Source: Congeria kusceri (lineage: Eukaryota; Mollusca; Bivalvia; Myida; Dreissenidae). From it: DNA of 64,000 nt. Below, piece after piece: positions 46,998-60,800 of the stretch. The notes below the pieces were generated by a model, which ran no database searches, was not told where the DNA came from, and worked only from the letters and a program-made list of their open reading frames with translations. The stretch lies in the NCBI GenBank assembly GCA_027627225.1, contig CM051025.1:71835069-71899068 (forward strand), in the 5' to 3' direction. Every line of letters starts with the position of its first letter. The stretch's first letter is position 1. The position numbers and the translations under genes are program-made.

Positions 46998-48734
46998 GTG
47001 TTTGGAATAACGCAGTGATGTCTTCCGTAGCAAGCTCCGCGTGCGGGACAGATGCCTCCCTACTGCTTCAACTGTGGACTGTGATTGGCTGCGATCCTTT
47101 ATCACGTGGACAACCACGGAACGCTTTCTTGATACTTCCTTCCTGTCTTCAGTGGCTTCGATGTGTGCATGCGCAAAACTTTCATCACGTGACAGTTCAT
47201 GCGCGGCGACTGATGTGGCCTTCGAAAGTTTCACGGACAGAGGCTCGACTTGGGATCGAAATTTGGCAATACTTTTGATCGGGCCTAACTTCCTTTCCTT
47301 ATCTTTTGGCATTACATCTAGAAACAAAGACAATAGCCAAATCTAGATCTAATTAGTGATGAAAATGTGAGGAATGGGAGAGATCTCTGAACTGAACTAT
47401 ATAGTCAATCATTATGAAAATCAATTAAAATTTCGAAAAGCCTACATCATCTTGTTAGCGAATTGTCCTGAAATAGTAATTATATTACCTTGTAAATAAA
47501 ATACAATATTTAAAATCAAAGCGAAATAATTGTATGTTTATATTTTGTCTGATATATTGGCTTTATGTTGCTAAGGATAAACCATTTTGTATTAGGTATA
47601 ATGATCAAATATATTACTCAATTAATATTAATATTTAAGAACATCGAACTAAATCTTAAATATTTTTCCTAAATCTCTTTTATTCACACGGAAACATAAT
47701 TTAATATACCTTTCAATTTTAATTTTCAAAATACATGTACAGTTATTATTTGTCAACCCATGTTTTTGCCATGTCCTTATAACGAATATGACGTCGTTAC
47801 TACCGCTGTTCAATGACGTCATAATAACAATAACTGTATGACGTGCCTCGATGACGTCTGCTCATAATTATATTTTCAACGTTAGATCTATTTTACGGTT
47901 TGTCAATGTACTATAAAGACACCACTATACATTATAATTATCAGTCACGGATAAACTTGAAGTTCTGATTCGTAGCTTCTGTTCCTATAAAAGTTTTTTT
48001 TATTTCTTTTCAATTCAGGTTATTGAAAAATGTTTGCACATACGTCCGTTGGGCAGACCATTGGGCTAGTAAGCGAAAGAAATACAGAACGCGACGAAAT
48101 TGCAGACACGTAATTTAAACTTCATCTATTTATTAAATGTTAACGCAGATCAATACTGTAAAAAAGTTACTTACAGGTATGCGTCAATGTGCTCTCTACC
48201 ATCAATAACTTTTTCAGTGGTTTTCTTTGACCCAAAGGGTACGCCATATTTCTCACCAAATATGCCTGGTGTTGAGAGACCCATATAATGTGATCAACAT
48301 TCACTAATTGGTGAATGATACTGTGAACAACGAGTTGACAAAAGTACAAAGAGGGCAAACATTTTTCCTAAAGTATGGCATTATCACACACGACGCACAT
48401 GACTTTTTATTTACATTTTTATATTATTATATAGTTTCAAAACTATGTTTTCGTAATAGAATGTGTTCAATTGCTGAGTTTTATTTTTATTTTTTGTTTT
48501 GAGTATGTCAACATTTACCAGTAAATGCACAATTAACAAACTGACATAGTCTATATGACAAACTTCACGAAATGATTTTGTTCCACTGAAGTGACATTCG
48601 TATAATAACATGCAAATATAACCTTCCGGCCAGCGTTCCCGGACCTCTTCCGGTCCCCAGGAGCGCGCCCGCTTCTGGTCAGCGTAGATAAAGGTTCTCT
48701 GGAATTCCATGGCAGACAGAAGACAAGAACCCAT
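46998..48734 (-). CDS. Unrecognised protein, partial gene model (at least 3 exons)
   Basis: Three - strand segments have good splice signals. 48734-48623 starts MGSCLLSAMEFQRTFIYADQ, and its last codon splits G|. 48265-48175 continues in phase as GIFGEKYGVPFGSKKTTE and ends DGREHIDAYL with GTAAGT. 47317-46998 lies between CTTTGTTTCTAG and GTAAGT and is Lys/Arg/Ser-rich (MPKDKERKLGPIKSIAKF, RSLLRKTSLRYSKH). The first two join in phase (1); the third needs an incoming phase 1 while the second leaves phase 2, so an exon is missing or one border is wrong. The first segment could also be internal, because an acceptor-like TTTTCAG precedes it. I do not recognise the family; no domain, signal peptide or membrane segment is visible. 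The gene may continue left of 46998. Confidence 0.45.
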
Positions 48735-48770
48735 AGTTACCTGAAAACATATTTTTAATCAATATGCATG

Positions 48771-49062
48771 TAGGATCATATTTTTCACAAATCATATTTT
48801 TCACACAACTGTTAAGAATAGGATCTCATTTGTCACATTTTTAAGTGTGAAGAATCGCCTCAAACAGGGTATGCGTGAGGATCACAGAATAATATAATTT
48901 CATTAAATATCAAAAACTGGATGCGATCACAAACTTAACAGATAGTGTGAAGAATAAGACTGTGATGTGTGAAGAATAAGATCTAAATTTTCACACCTGT
49001 AAAGAATGAGATCCTACTTTTCACAGATGCGAAAAATATGATTTGTGAAAATTATGTCTAAT
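48771..49062. repeat. Fold-back element rich in TTTTCACA motifs
   Basis: The left part has TAGGATCATATTTTTCACAA and ATCATATTTTTCACA; the right part carries the reverse complement (CGAAAAATATGATTTGTGAA). Between them, TAGGATCTCATT and GTGTGAAGAATAAGA repeat in both orientations. It lies 30 bases upstream of the first exon of the unrecognised gene. Confidence 0.65.
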
Positions 49063-51830
49063 AATATGCATCAGCATGATTGAAAATTAATTACATGTAA
49101 TTTATATTAGGACTAGAGTATGTCGATGTACATTTAATCTTGTTTTCAGACTTCCATTCAAAAGTCATTGGTTGAATGTGACTTTGTTCGAGGGAATAAC
49201 AAAAACATATCGCGCATATGCGTTTAAATAAATTGAGTGCAGAGGCGGGTGGGTATGCTGTAGTAAAGACATACATGTAATCGCCATGCGCTGCTAAGGT
49301 AAAAGGTTCGATTCCCGCATTATTCTGTGTTATTTCAGACATACAATGTAAATAATTTGTTTACAGACGGATGGCCTGTATCCGTTGACACCCTTTAAAC
49401 GTAAATAAAACATTTTAAGACTATAATAATTATAACCACTTTAACACAGATGACATGTTTTGTTTCGATCTCTATATGAGAAATACCATGTAAATAGTTT
49501 AAGTAATCATATCTGGAAAGAAACATGCCCGTCAACAGGACCTCAAGGGACCATAATTGCTGGATTCGGGCAGTCTGGAATACGAAATAAGGTTATTCGT
49601 ACTCACTACTCAAATTTAGAATAAATCTTTGAGATTATTAAATCAAGGCTACCAGAGGGTTTGCTCGTACAGATATTCCGGTCGGAAAAGACAATAACAA
49701 CGACATCGTATTTAGTAAGATTCAGACGTATTTGCTGGACATTGGAACACTGTGATGATATATGCATTTTGTGGACGAATAAAGTACTGATTTCTGTTTG
49801 AGGGACCTATCATTGTATCGATAATTGCTTGTGACGGATTTAATAATGAAAACCGAGCTCAGATGGTTAGATTCATATCTGAGATCATACATGTATATAG
49901 GAGCGTTGCTAGAATAAAACGTGACTTACTAACTGTGATAATGGTCATGAACATAAATTAAATAAAATATGGTGATACATTTGGTGAACCATACTTTCAA
50001 TATTATGTGTATACGTTTGCACGCCGAATTTACAACGAATTGTAATGGGTATATTACGCAACAGTTGTAGAACGTCTGAACAAGTTTAATGTGTGTTTGT
50101 ATTTTAAATGCCTGTATGGAAATTCGGTACACTATATCACGTCATCCCGGAAATTGCCGTTAAAATACAGGAAACTTGGAAGTAATAATGCTTTAAGAAT
50201 ACGTATATTACACCTTAATACTAAGGTATCAGGAGCAATAATTGCTTGGGATAATCAGCATACAAAGTCTTTATATAAATTGATCAATCATGTTATGTAT
50301 ACAAAAAACAACAACACACAATAAAGGTGGTTAGACCAATTCAAACTCTCTGTAAGATATAAGCTTGGTTAAATAGGTTTTAAATGCGAAATAATTAAGC
50401 AATATATCTTGATGAATGTCATGATGCGATAAACGCATTTAAATATTTTAAAGGGTGAACTAATAAAGCACAGTGAAGCATCTTACGGAAATTTATTGAG
50501 CATTGAATCATTTACATCAACTCAACCCTAATTACCTGCATGAGCTAGCATATTTTATGAATTGAAACATCAAGACTCTTGTTATATATGCATATGCATA
50601 TTATATCTGCAACACCAACCGTAACGAGGAACACGTATTATGAAATAAAACACTATAATTTGTATGCTCTTACTACTGATGCAATTTGGAATCATTCAGA
50701 CATCTCAATAAGTGCCGTTCAGTTTGGAATCATGGGAAAAGCAGCGCTTCGGGGCATATTTGTATCTCGAAGTTCTCGCGAGATTAACTCAATTTCAGTT
50801 TGATTGCAAGTTATCGTGGTCTTTATAAACGTCGCCTCATTTGCTTTTCCGTCTCGTTTTCTGGATGGATTAGTTTCCAATTGTACAACTGCGCTGGTTT
50901 TTCATAACGCCGCTGAAATATAGATTTCTGCTATTAGAAAGTTAGACGGATCGCTTAACCATGGAACTCATCACGTCTGCGTGTGTGTCGTTTTCAGTTT
51001 AATTGGACATCAATCAACCGTGCACGGGCGGTGTGTTTATTAGAACGACAACGGATATGTGCACAATTAACTTAAGGAACAACGTGTCACTTGTAATGTT
51101 GCAGAGAACACACATTGTTACGTGTATACGTTGGGCAACTCGTTGACAGTACGGGAATCAAAGGACAGTACCTTTTAGGACTTTATATCTACTTTGTGTT
51201 TACGTCAAGGGTGTTACATTTTATCCACAAATACATAACAATGGATATTCGATAATATCAGTGACAATAGTTCTCTTTGAAAAAAGAAGAGAGAGTCAAA
51301 AACAATAATGTGATTCTCAATGTTTGCCATTGTCGAAGTAGTTTTAAAGTGACATTGGTTCATGCAGCGCGGCATATGTCTCATTCGGACATGAAGTGTG
51401 TTAACATCCTCAGACAACATAATGTGACTGTGATTTTTACATGGGTAAACAGAACTCCAAGATTGTACATCAAAACAATGCATAATGCAATTGATAGTGA
51501 TTGATAGTGATTCCAATACACGCGTTTAAAAGTCCAATTCTTTGAATCTTAATAGCATAATATGTGTACTTTATACAAGACTAAAATAACTAGTAAGCGA
51601 GGGGCAACGCGAATGGCTGAGCCGTATACTAGGCCTATGTTCAGTAATATGACACGAGGACCCAAGGTGTCACAATAAACAAACAATAACTCTTGTTATA
51701 AAATTACTTATGTCCCTAACGGTTTCCGTGATTGTGAAAACGTGAACGAAGAAGCTTTAATGACAATTGTTTTATTGCTACCGGTGCACTTTTGGATATT
51801 ACCCTTCATTATCTAGAGTTTCATCCTTCA
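49063..51830. other. Spacer between divergent genes
   Basis: No coding sequence recognised. A B-box-like GGTTCGATTCC at about 49304-49314 follows GCGCTGCTAAGGT and may be the relic of a tRNA gene or SINE head. From about 50700 to 51200 the G+C content rises and includes TCTCGCGAGA, which suggests promoter-type sequence. Confidence 0.4.
50774..50783. promoter_or_regulatory. TCTCGCGAGA palindrome
   Basis: Exact copy of the TCTCGCGAGA promoter motif known from many animal TATA-less promoters. It sits in locally G+C-richer sequence about 2 kb upstream of the unrecognised - strand gene and 1.1 kb upstream of the receptor start on the + strand. A single exact match could be chance. Confidence 0.35.
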
Positions 51831-51835
51831 TAGAC

Positions 51836-51843
51836 TGACGTCA
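51836..51843. promoter_or_regulatory. Full cAMP-response element TGACGTCA
   Basis: Perfect palindromic CRE 17 bases before the proposed receptor start codon at 51861, followed by GGATATGACATCATG. Whether it is upstream of the transcription start or within the 5' UTR is unknown. Confidence 0.35.
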
Positions 51844-51860
51844 CAGCCGGATATGACATC

Positions 51861-54800
51861 ATGCACACGTTGTTGCTGAACATGGCGTTGGCTGTGTTTG
51901 CGACGGTAACCCATGGTAACTACAATTTAGAATAGAAGTCACTGATATATTTATTCTATAAAAAAAAATTGAAAAGCTTTTAGTGTTATCAACAGTTCAG
52001 GTCAATGTATCATTATCCAGAAGGAAATTTAAATGAGAAATGATTTTTGCCTGTAATTCGGTTTAAGTATAAAAAGGCAAATTGTGTAGATGAATATGTT
52101 TTGCTTATAAAAATTGTCTAATAAGTTTGTTTTTTTTTAAACAAATGGGGTACATGTTTTTTTTTTTTTTCTTTTAATAAAGACATCCTCTTTATGCTTT
52201 TAAATTAATGTAAACTTGATTTAATCTTATACAGTAGTATTAGCAGTAATTGTTCTATATCTTTATTCTTTTTTTTCTGAAAATGCATAGCTATAAAAGC
52301 TAGAATAATAATAACGTCTAATTAACACATTCGTAAAATAAAGTATAAACGTTGGACAACACCAGTGTTCTACAATTTTGAATGCCAAGATTAACAACAC
52401 TTTTTTCCAACATTTAAATCACTTAGGTCATCCCAAGCAAATGGTACATGTAAGAAGGAACCAATTTACTGACGTAATTTCGTCGATTTCTGACTCTCTT
52501 CCTTCTCTCATATAGATTTCCAGACATAATTAATGGTTTAATACAACAGAATGTCGATGCATACTGATGGGAGCGCCGGTGTTGAGTATCATATAATTAG
52601 CTTCCAGGCGGCCTCATTTTTGGAAGACAGCTAATCACGATGGATTGACAGTTTTCAATGACAAAAGCAATGTTAAAGCGTAGTTAGTTATCAATGTCTT
52701 GCTGCTAAACATGGTGGTACATAGTATATTTTCACTTTCCACTCCTATACATGTATAATGATTGTAAACGTCCTGCAGCCATGTGGGCTTTCTTCCCAGC
52801 ATTTCAGAAAAACTACATTGAATTGCAATTATCAGCGGGAAACATCTTTATTTCATCTCAATTACCGTAAACTAATTCTTTATTAAAAAAGTAACTAATA
52901 TAACTTGTAAAGCTTTTGGTTAGATATCATAATTCCTAAATATATGAAGCATGAAAAATAAAACTGAGGCAGTTGTAAACATGCATTTTCTTCAAAACAC
53001 GTTGGTGTCAAGGTCGATTCGTCTTTGATTTAAGCAATTACAACACTGTACATATACACTGTTTATAAAGTAAATAATGGCGGTCTTTGCAATTGTAATA
53101 ATGAACAAATTATAATTATATACTCTATTATACACATGTACTACGTAACAAATCGTTAAATATAAGATATAATGACTTCCTATTTAAAGTTCTTTTAAAT
53201 TGTTCAAATACGTATTTATTAACTCAATTATATATCTCAGTAATGCGTTTTTTCGTCTTTGTGTACAAAACCTTCGACTAAGTAGAACGGATGGTATGTA
53301 GTATATAACAGAGTTTTGATCACTATTAGAGTTGGTCGCTTACTGAGTGTCAAGTCTTCCAACAATACGTTTGTCGTCTCTGTTTTGCCGTGTATGATAC
53401 GTATAGTTATACTAAACATTCGTTTAAAACTATTTTTTTTCGGTATTTTACTACTAAAACCTAAATGTGTTTTAATATATATATGTAATTCCTATAATCT
53501 TTACATAAAATGAATTCTTTCCCAATTAAATGATTCCAATGAAGAGATACAGTTTCGCTGTTCGCTGCTTGAATATTTATTTAATGATTTTTTACATGGA
53601 ACTATAAATTATGTGCAATGGGAATCGATCTCAATATTCCGAGTTTGCAAGAAGAGAAACTGAATATGGCTAACTCATGCTAGTCACGATCTTGCCGCAG
53701 GGGGCTTGGGATATAGCCACCGTTTCATATTAGTGAATTCATATTAATATTTTATTCTTTTGCTTAAGGTCAAACCGTTTGATATTAAGACACGTTCGTT
53801 TCTTGTTTTGCTGGAATTGCCGCCACGCATTTTTGTTTCTTAATGAGAAATAAGCTAGGAAACATATTTATATATTGTTTGCGTTACTAAAGGTATGGTT
53901 GAAAAACAAACGGCATACTACATCATTATGGAAATATATAAGCAGAAACTATATTTTTGATATAGAATGCTTTCGATACCATTATTACCATTATTGATAC
54001 ATTTATTTCAATAATAATATTTAGTGTTATTATTAAAATAATTGTAATTACTTGTACTATGCACAGGCAATGCTGCTGTGCAGAAATGTGAGTCATATTG
54101 GTTTTATTATAACTGATTAATCACTTTCAAACGCTCTGTTATCAATAGGACGACATGTTAGAAGGTCATGTCTTGTCACATTTTCTTTTTAAAATCATGA
54201 AATCACTAGAAATCTAAGGGACTCAAGTCGACCGTACTCCTGTTACAATACTTTCTATTGTCTCCCCTATTAATACCCCAATTGACAGAGTGAGTGCAAA
54301 CACCAGTTATGTCTACCTTGTGCAATAAATTAATATTTATGCTGGGCTGCATGTAATGAAAAACGTTTGTAATAATTATTAAATGTTATTATCAAGTTCA
54401 CGTTTTCCTAGCATTGATCACTTTTAAAGGGGTTTTCTAGCAGACCAATTGGATGTGAACGTTTTCGATACATTTCGCAGGACATACGTTCAAGTCGCTA
54501 GTAATGCATTGACAGTGAATACTTTTTTGGTTTTATATGTGGCATTATTATATAATATTTTAAATTATATTTGTGAGATTCGACATGCTATTAAAGCGGT
54601 TTTAAACCAACAATGCTTTGCATTGACCATTCCCAGGTGGTTCTCCCAGTTTTAATAATATTACTGTGGCGTGTTGTGGGAAAACTGGCCTTAATTTACG
54701 TGCGTTAAGTGTCGTCTTTTATCAGCCTGTGCAGTCCAGGCTGATCCGGGACGACACTTTCCGCTTTTATGGTATTTTCTGTTTCAAGGAAGTCTCTTCT

Positions 54801-57800
54801 AAAAATAAATGCACTGAATGCCTTCAGGATGGCACTTTACGCATGAGCATTAAGCCCGGTTGTGTGTTGTTTAGCGTGGTTCGTGTAGTATTGTGCTGCA
54901 CTGGCTATTGGTCACTTACGTAAAATAAAGGACCACCTTAGGCTGATAAAGGTCTTTCTCCTGCTGGTGCATCCGTAGTTTCACATGCATTACATTTAAA
55001 GTTAATCTCTCAACACCGAATACACTCATAAACACACTGTCTTGATGCGGTCAAGTTTAATGCGATTCGATGAAGACATACTGCATTTTAACAATTATTT
55101 AAATTATGAAATGGCAGGTTTAAACCACACCATAATTTCCATTGACTTTGGAACGCCGGACTTTTCTTCAGTTATTTCCAGACATATTTGTAATGACAAA
55201 ACCACCAGAAGTACTAGCAATGTGGACCATACCAACAACATTATTTTCCCCAAACAACAACGCACACAGTAAGTACAGTGTGCACGTATAATCAGCAGAC
55301 GATTTGATTGTTTGGTCAAATATTTGATCCTTTGCAGCAATAGTCGCTGTACTTCATTGTTCACGCAGCTGCTTGATGCTAATGGTAACGGAAAACTCCA
55401 TTCTGCTCGCAGGGAAAGCAAACATTTTCTTGACACGACGTGATTTCTCCAAATTTCGTTTCCATTGATTTCCTTTCTGTCGTGTTTGCGAGGGTGCCTG
55501 GTGCCACTAGCGAGGCTGACACTGCGACAGTCAGTGAATAACAATCAAGTCAGCTTTGCAGGCAACAGTTGCTGTAGACCGAAAATATTTTTTTCTGCAT
55601 TGCACAAAGGTTTGTCATTCACGAAACGCTAAGTCTGTTTGCCTGGTTATGTTTGCCTGGTTCGCATGCAGTTTGCTAGCGATGCGCATGATTCATTGAG
55701 TTATTAGTGTGTCTACACAAATGCATTACAACAGATAAGGCGCTCGACCATACATAATGTATAAAAGTTTCTTAAAACTGTTGTGATTATACCTTCTGTT
55801 TGCTGTTTACACTAGTGCTTGTTGAAGTGCAAGCAAATTCACATACACTAACGTGTACGATCTTGATAATAAACCAGGATTACTTGGCATAAAATTATTC
55901 AAAATCGTCTCACAAATAAATTACCAAATCATAATATGGAACCAAAGGAGCTATCCTTTCCAACATGGTAACTTTGCAATGCCGGTTATTAATATCATGA
56001 CTATTTGTTTCGCAACTGGAAATTAAAATACTCATTATTAATATTGATTGCAAAGTGTGCAAAACCTTCTCAGCTAAAACATGTAATATGACTAGAGGAA
56101 ATCTCGCAAGCAAAAATAATAATAGGGACTATGAATGGTCAATTTCATACATGAAGAAGTTCCATACATTTAATTTGTTATTTGTTATTTGGGAAAATCG
56201 AAATGGTTACTGCAACACTAATTCAGTAAATTACGGTAAATAACTATAATAAAATGTACAAAGCATTAAAGATTAAGTAATCAATAGTATACAACTCTTA
56301 TTTAAGGCAAGTGACCAATTACATATACATGAAGATCACAATGTATACACGAAAGATGAAACATAATCTAGATGCATGTTGGCATAATGTCGAGCCCATT
56401 GTCAAGAAATGTTTTGAACATTTGGGCAAAACTATGTCAAACTCCACTCACAAATGAAAACAATATCTGGTCCGGACAAGCTGTTATATGCCCATACTTG
56501 ATTTTTGACCTCTAAGTGTGACCTTGACCTTTGAGCTAGGGACACAGGTTGTGCGTGCGACACGCCGTCTCCACATGGTAAACATGTGTTGCTAGTTATT
56601 TTTAATTACATTGACATCGAAAAGTGAAAGGAATTCATGAACTGCTTAAGAAAACGAACAGTAACTTACAATTCCATAGTTACTGATTGTTTTCTTAAGC
56701 AGTTCATGAATTCCATTCACTTTTCCAAGTCTATGCAGAAAATCCACTAATAGGACCGTAAAGTGCGCACATGTGACCTCGGCCCGATACCATCAGTCAC
56801 TGTTTTGCATTAATAGCCGCAGTTATTGTGGAAATCTATAAAACGTTTCCCGGTAACTGCTTTCGCGAGCGTCGGAAAACAACAACGAGCAATAACACGG
56901 AACGACTTTAATGCAATGCAAAATGTCAAGTGGATGCAAAAGTTCCAGGCGTTGAAATTAAACGTTTGAACAACTGTCTCAAGAGCATACATTGCACTTA
57001 ATAAAATAATTTTATACTGACCAAACATGCACCGCTCTTAATTATAAGAAACGTAGTGATTTAGTGATTTACAATGAAGACTGACTGGAATTCCAAACAC
57101 GGTAAAAAACTTACAGCAAAAGCTTGGATGTTAATATCAGAAATCATACACTTAATGATGTATATAGTTAAAATTGAGACTGTTAAAAAATGCATTAATT
57201 ACATATTAAGACATTGCTTGCTGGGACAAGTAAAACAAATCACGTAATGAAACAAACATACTGTATTGGCGCGAATACGATTTACAATGTCTTAATTAAT
57301 TAATTATATGAAGGGTGTCATTCCAGTTTACTTTTCTTGTCAATAACTGAGTTAACATTGTCAGGAAATGTATCGATATTGACTCCTTTTCCTTCAATGA
57401 GCGTTGCACTCGGCTTCATGCGAGTCCGTATGTCGATAGTATTGACAAATGTCGAGGCGGCGGAAAATCTGACTCCTTAGCCAATACTGAAAAAAAAGGT
57501 TCTACAAGATTCACAGAATGGATTTATTCCGATGGAAATGAATGAATATTTCATCTAGATATCGGACCATTTATTCGACCAAGACTGATATAATGTAAAC
57601 TGACTGGAGTTCAAATCTTCGTTATGTTTTCAGGAAAATGGTTAACATTTAGTGAACGCACGTTTCAAAATGGCGAACTATTTCTTATTCGAGTTTACAC
57701 TTTAATGCATGGATGATAAAAGATTAGTGTAACACACATGTTTGAACGGACATAGTAATACACGTACAACGTTTTCAATTGGTTGAAGAATTAAGAGTTC

Positions 57801-60800
57801 TCGAGCAAATGGAAGAACAGCATGCACTATGAGTTGCGTGCGTGTACTCCTATGGACGTTAGACGTCATAGTGCTCTCGTTCGTGACAAGTATTGACCCA
57901 CGTTGCGATCCACTGTACGCCATAGGTATACATGCTTTTATGATGTCATCAACTATATACTAGTTAAAAATATATCAATTTAAAGTTTTATTGGAACAAA
58001 ACGCACTACAATATATATTTTGTAAAGGTTGTATCATGTTAAACAAACATTTGTGCTTGTTAAACAAATATGTTTACACTGTTATATTTTACTATGAACA
58101 CCAGAAAGTTATACGGTAAGAATCCCTACGAATATCTTTATAATTTATTTGTTATTTGGATTGTTTACATATGTGTGTAAATTACTAACAATATATTTTG
58201 TTTCATTTCCTCAATGTATTGCTATTGATTAAGTACTTGGCCAAGTAGACATTATTACTACTACGTACACATGTCTGAGAAACATACAGGACTTTTTATA
58301 GTACTAGCAAAATGTTTATTAAGAAAATGTGTAATTTCTTGTTTTACTTGTATTGTGTCATATTAGCTACATGTCGTTGTTGAATATGCATTTTATTGAC
58401 CAGAAAACTCATTTTATCAAAACAATGAAATAAAAGAAGAAGCTACGAGGATCTCAACACCAGCGCGCATAAACCTTGGAATAGGTAAATATATTGTTTA
58501 ATACATGTTATAAATAGAGGTTCCTACAAATATCAATCGTATTCAAATTAATCTAGTACTTTATCTAATTACTGAACTCGAATATCACATGATTAACTAC
58601 TAACCTATTTTACACAAAAGAGCACGCCGTAAAGCTTGTGAAGTTTTTGGAAATTAATCCGTTATCAAAAGATGGAGAGAGGTTTAACATCATAAAGGCA
58701 AAAACTGGAAAAGTCTTTAAACATCTTTTTACAAAATCAGTTAAAATTAGTGTGTGTTATGTGATTTTGATATATAATGAAAAACATCAGGCAATTTAAA
58801 AAGCGTAATTGTGGTTAGTCGGACAGCCTAATACGGTAATATATAAATATTGACTTCTTTGAGGGTGACAGTGCGTCTTGTCAACCCGAGGAAACACTGT
58901 CGACCGAAAATATTTATTTTATTATACCGAAGAAAATCACTTAGCTAAATTAAATTAAGCTAAATCCCGTATCATTAGCGTACCGGGTGACATAGTGGTA
59001 CCGGGCGACATTGCCGGGCGACATATCAAATTGTTGCCCGCTGCAGTTTACATGCATTATATAGAGAGTTAAACAAGTGAAGTATAATAACAATATATAT
59101 CGTTACATTACCAAAACCAATTTAGTTACTATAAGGAATGTATTAATGTACTCAACTGGAATACAAAAAACACAGTATTTATACTACTACTCAGGAACAT
59201 GAACAATGTACATACTGTATAACATACATGGAATTGGCTTTATATATTGACCAAAAACGTTATTAAAACTAGTTTGCACTAGTAATTGTGCTTATGCGTG
59301 TCAGACATTCATTGTTTCAGTAAATTGTTTTATGGAAAATGAAATAAATGATTATCACTGTTGAAATGTACAACATATTGGATGTGTTGCATTTAAACTG
59401 CGTCGATGTTTCAAAAATGCAAACGCCATTTTTAAACAAACTCTCTGCACGATTGTAATATATAAGACATTATAAAAAGGTTATACGATGCGTGAGAAAA
59501 CCCTTATCACTTGCGGTGTTATCAAAATTACAGCTTACATGAACAATTTCGATATAAAAATCTTTGTAAAACATTTATTTGAAAAAAAAAGACACACGAC
59601 TAGTTATCTTAGGCAGTTATTTTACAGACTTTGTTTAGCAAACTTTACTGTGTTTCCATGTTTAAATTCCCTTTCAGAAAGATGAGAGGAAAGTGTGTTC
59701 TCTAAATTAACTCCACTTTGATCGACAAGTCCTAATTAAGTACACACTTTATTAAGTTTGGTGTGTTGCAAAACCTTAACAGATAGCGAGAGAAATGAGG
59801 TTTTCTTTCATTAAAGTTCCACTTTCTGTAAAATGTTTCTTAATTATATTTATTCTCAGTTATTTCGAAAAGGTTACATGCTGCAAAAAACGGCATCATA
59901 TTTGGAGACCTAAGTCTGCACGTGACATGTTTAATAATAACGATATCAAATAAAGATGTGGTGCAAATTATACATTTTCTTTGTGAAACAACCACGTTAT
60001 CCTCATACAATTGAATGTTCGGCAAATTGTTATGGATGGTTATGATGTTGTATATTATACTTTGGACAAACAAGTATACACATTATACATACATATTATC
60101 CTTTACTCGTTGAGTAATTATAAAAAGAATTCTGAATTTCTTTCTTGCATGTGTTAATACTGGAACAAGATTTGCTTTGGTTTCTTGTAGACAATAAAAT
60201 ACTGACAATACAAGAAAATGTTTTATACTGACCTTGACGTTAGTATCCAATACGGTTTGTTAAAATAAAATGTTATTACAATTTGCTTCGAGAAAACAAG
60301 TAACCTACTTAACAATAGTATAACAATACAAATGGTGAACTGTTAAGTGATGGCACCATGGTCAATTTACAACTCAGCGCTTTTCCATCTACTACTGAAC
60401 GGTCTACAATAAACGGATGCGTGAAATATTCATACTCATATCGTTGATATATTAACGAAGTAACAATTAGATTTAAGTTCATTGTCACTTTATGCCCACA
60501 TGTGCACACACATTCAATATATATTAATTAAATATCAATCTAGAGTTTAACACCTGCTGAATGGTTAATTTCACCCGCCTTTTCTCTCAGGGTTTACGCT
60601 TTGTAATAAAATCTCAACCATTCTCGATTGCAAAGGCGTTCAATGAGAATGATATAAGTGATGTTATTCTTACGCACATCATGAATACAATTCATAAACA
60701 TAATAGACATCATGAACATTGGAAGTTGAAAAGTCCACACCATCATAGTTATAATACTTAAATTATGACCTTCGAAGTTGTAACAAATCTTCAATTCAAC

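Larger units (their letters stand above)
52000..58400. other. Large first intron of the receptor gene, left part
   Basis: AT-rich, without a recognised protein gene. It holds a MITE (54667), a dispersed repeat fragment (56390) and a long hairpin (56620). Long T runs occur at about 52140-52170. Confidence 0.45.
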
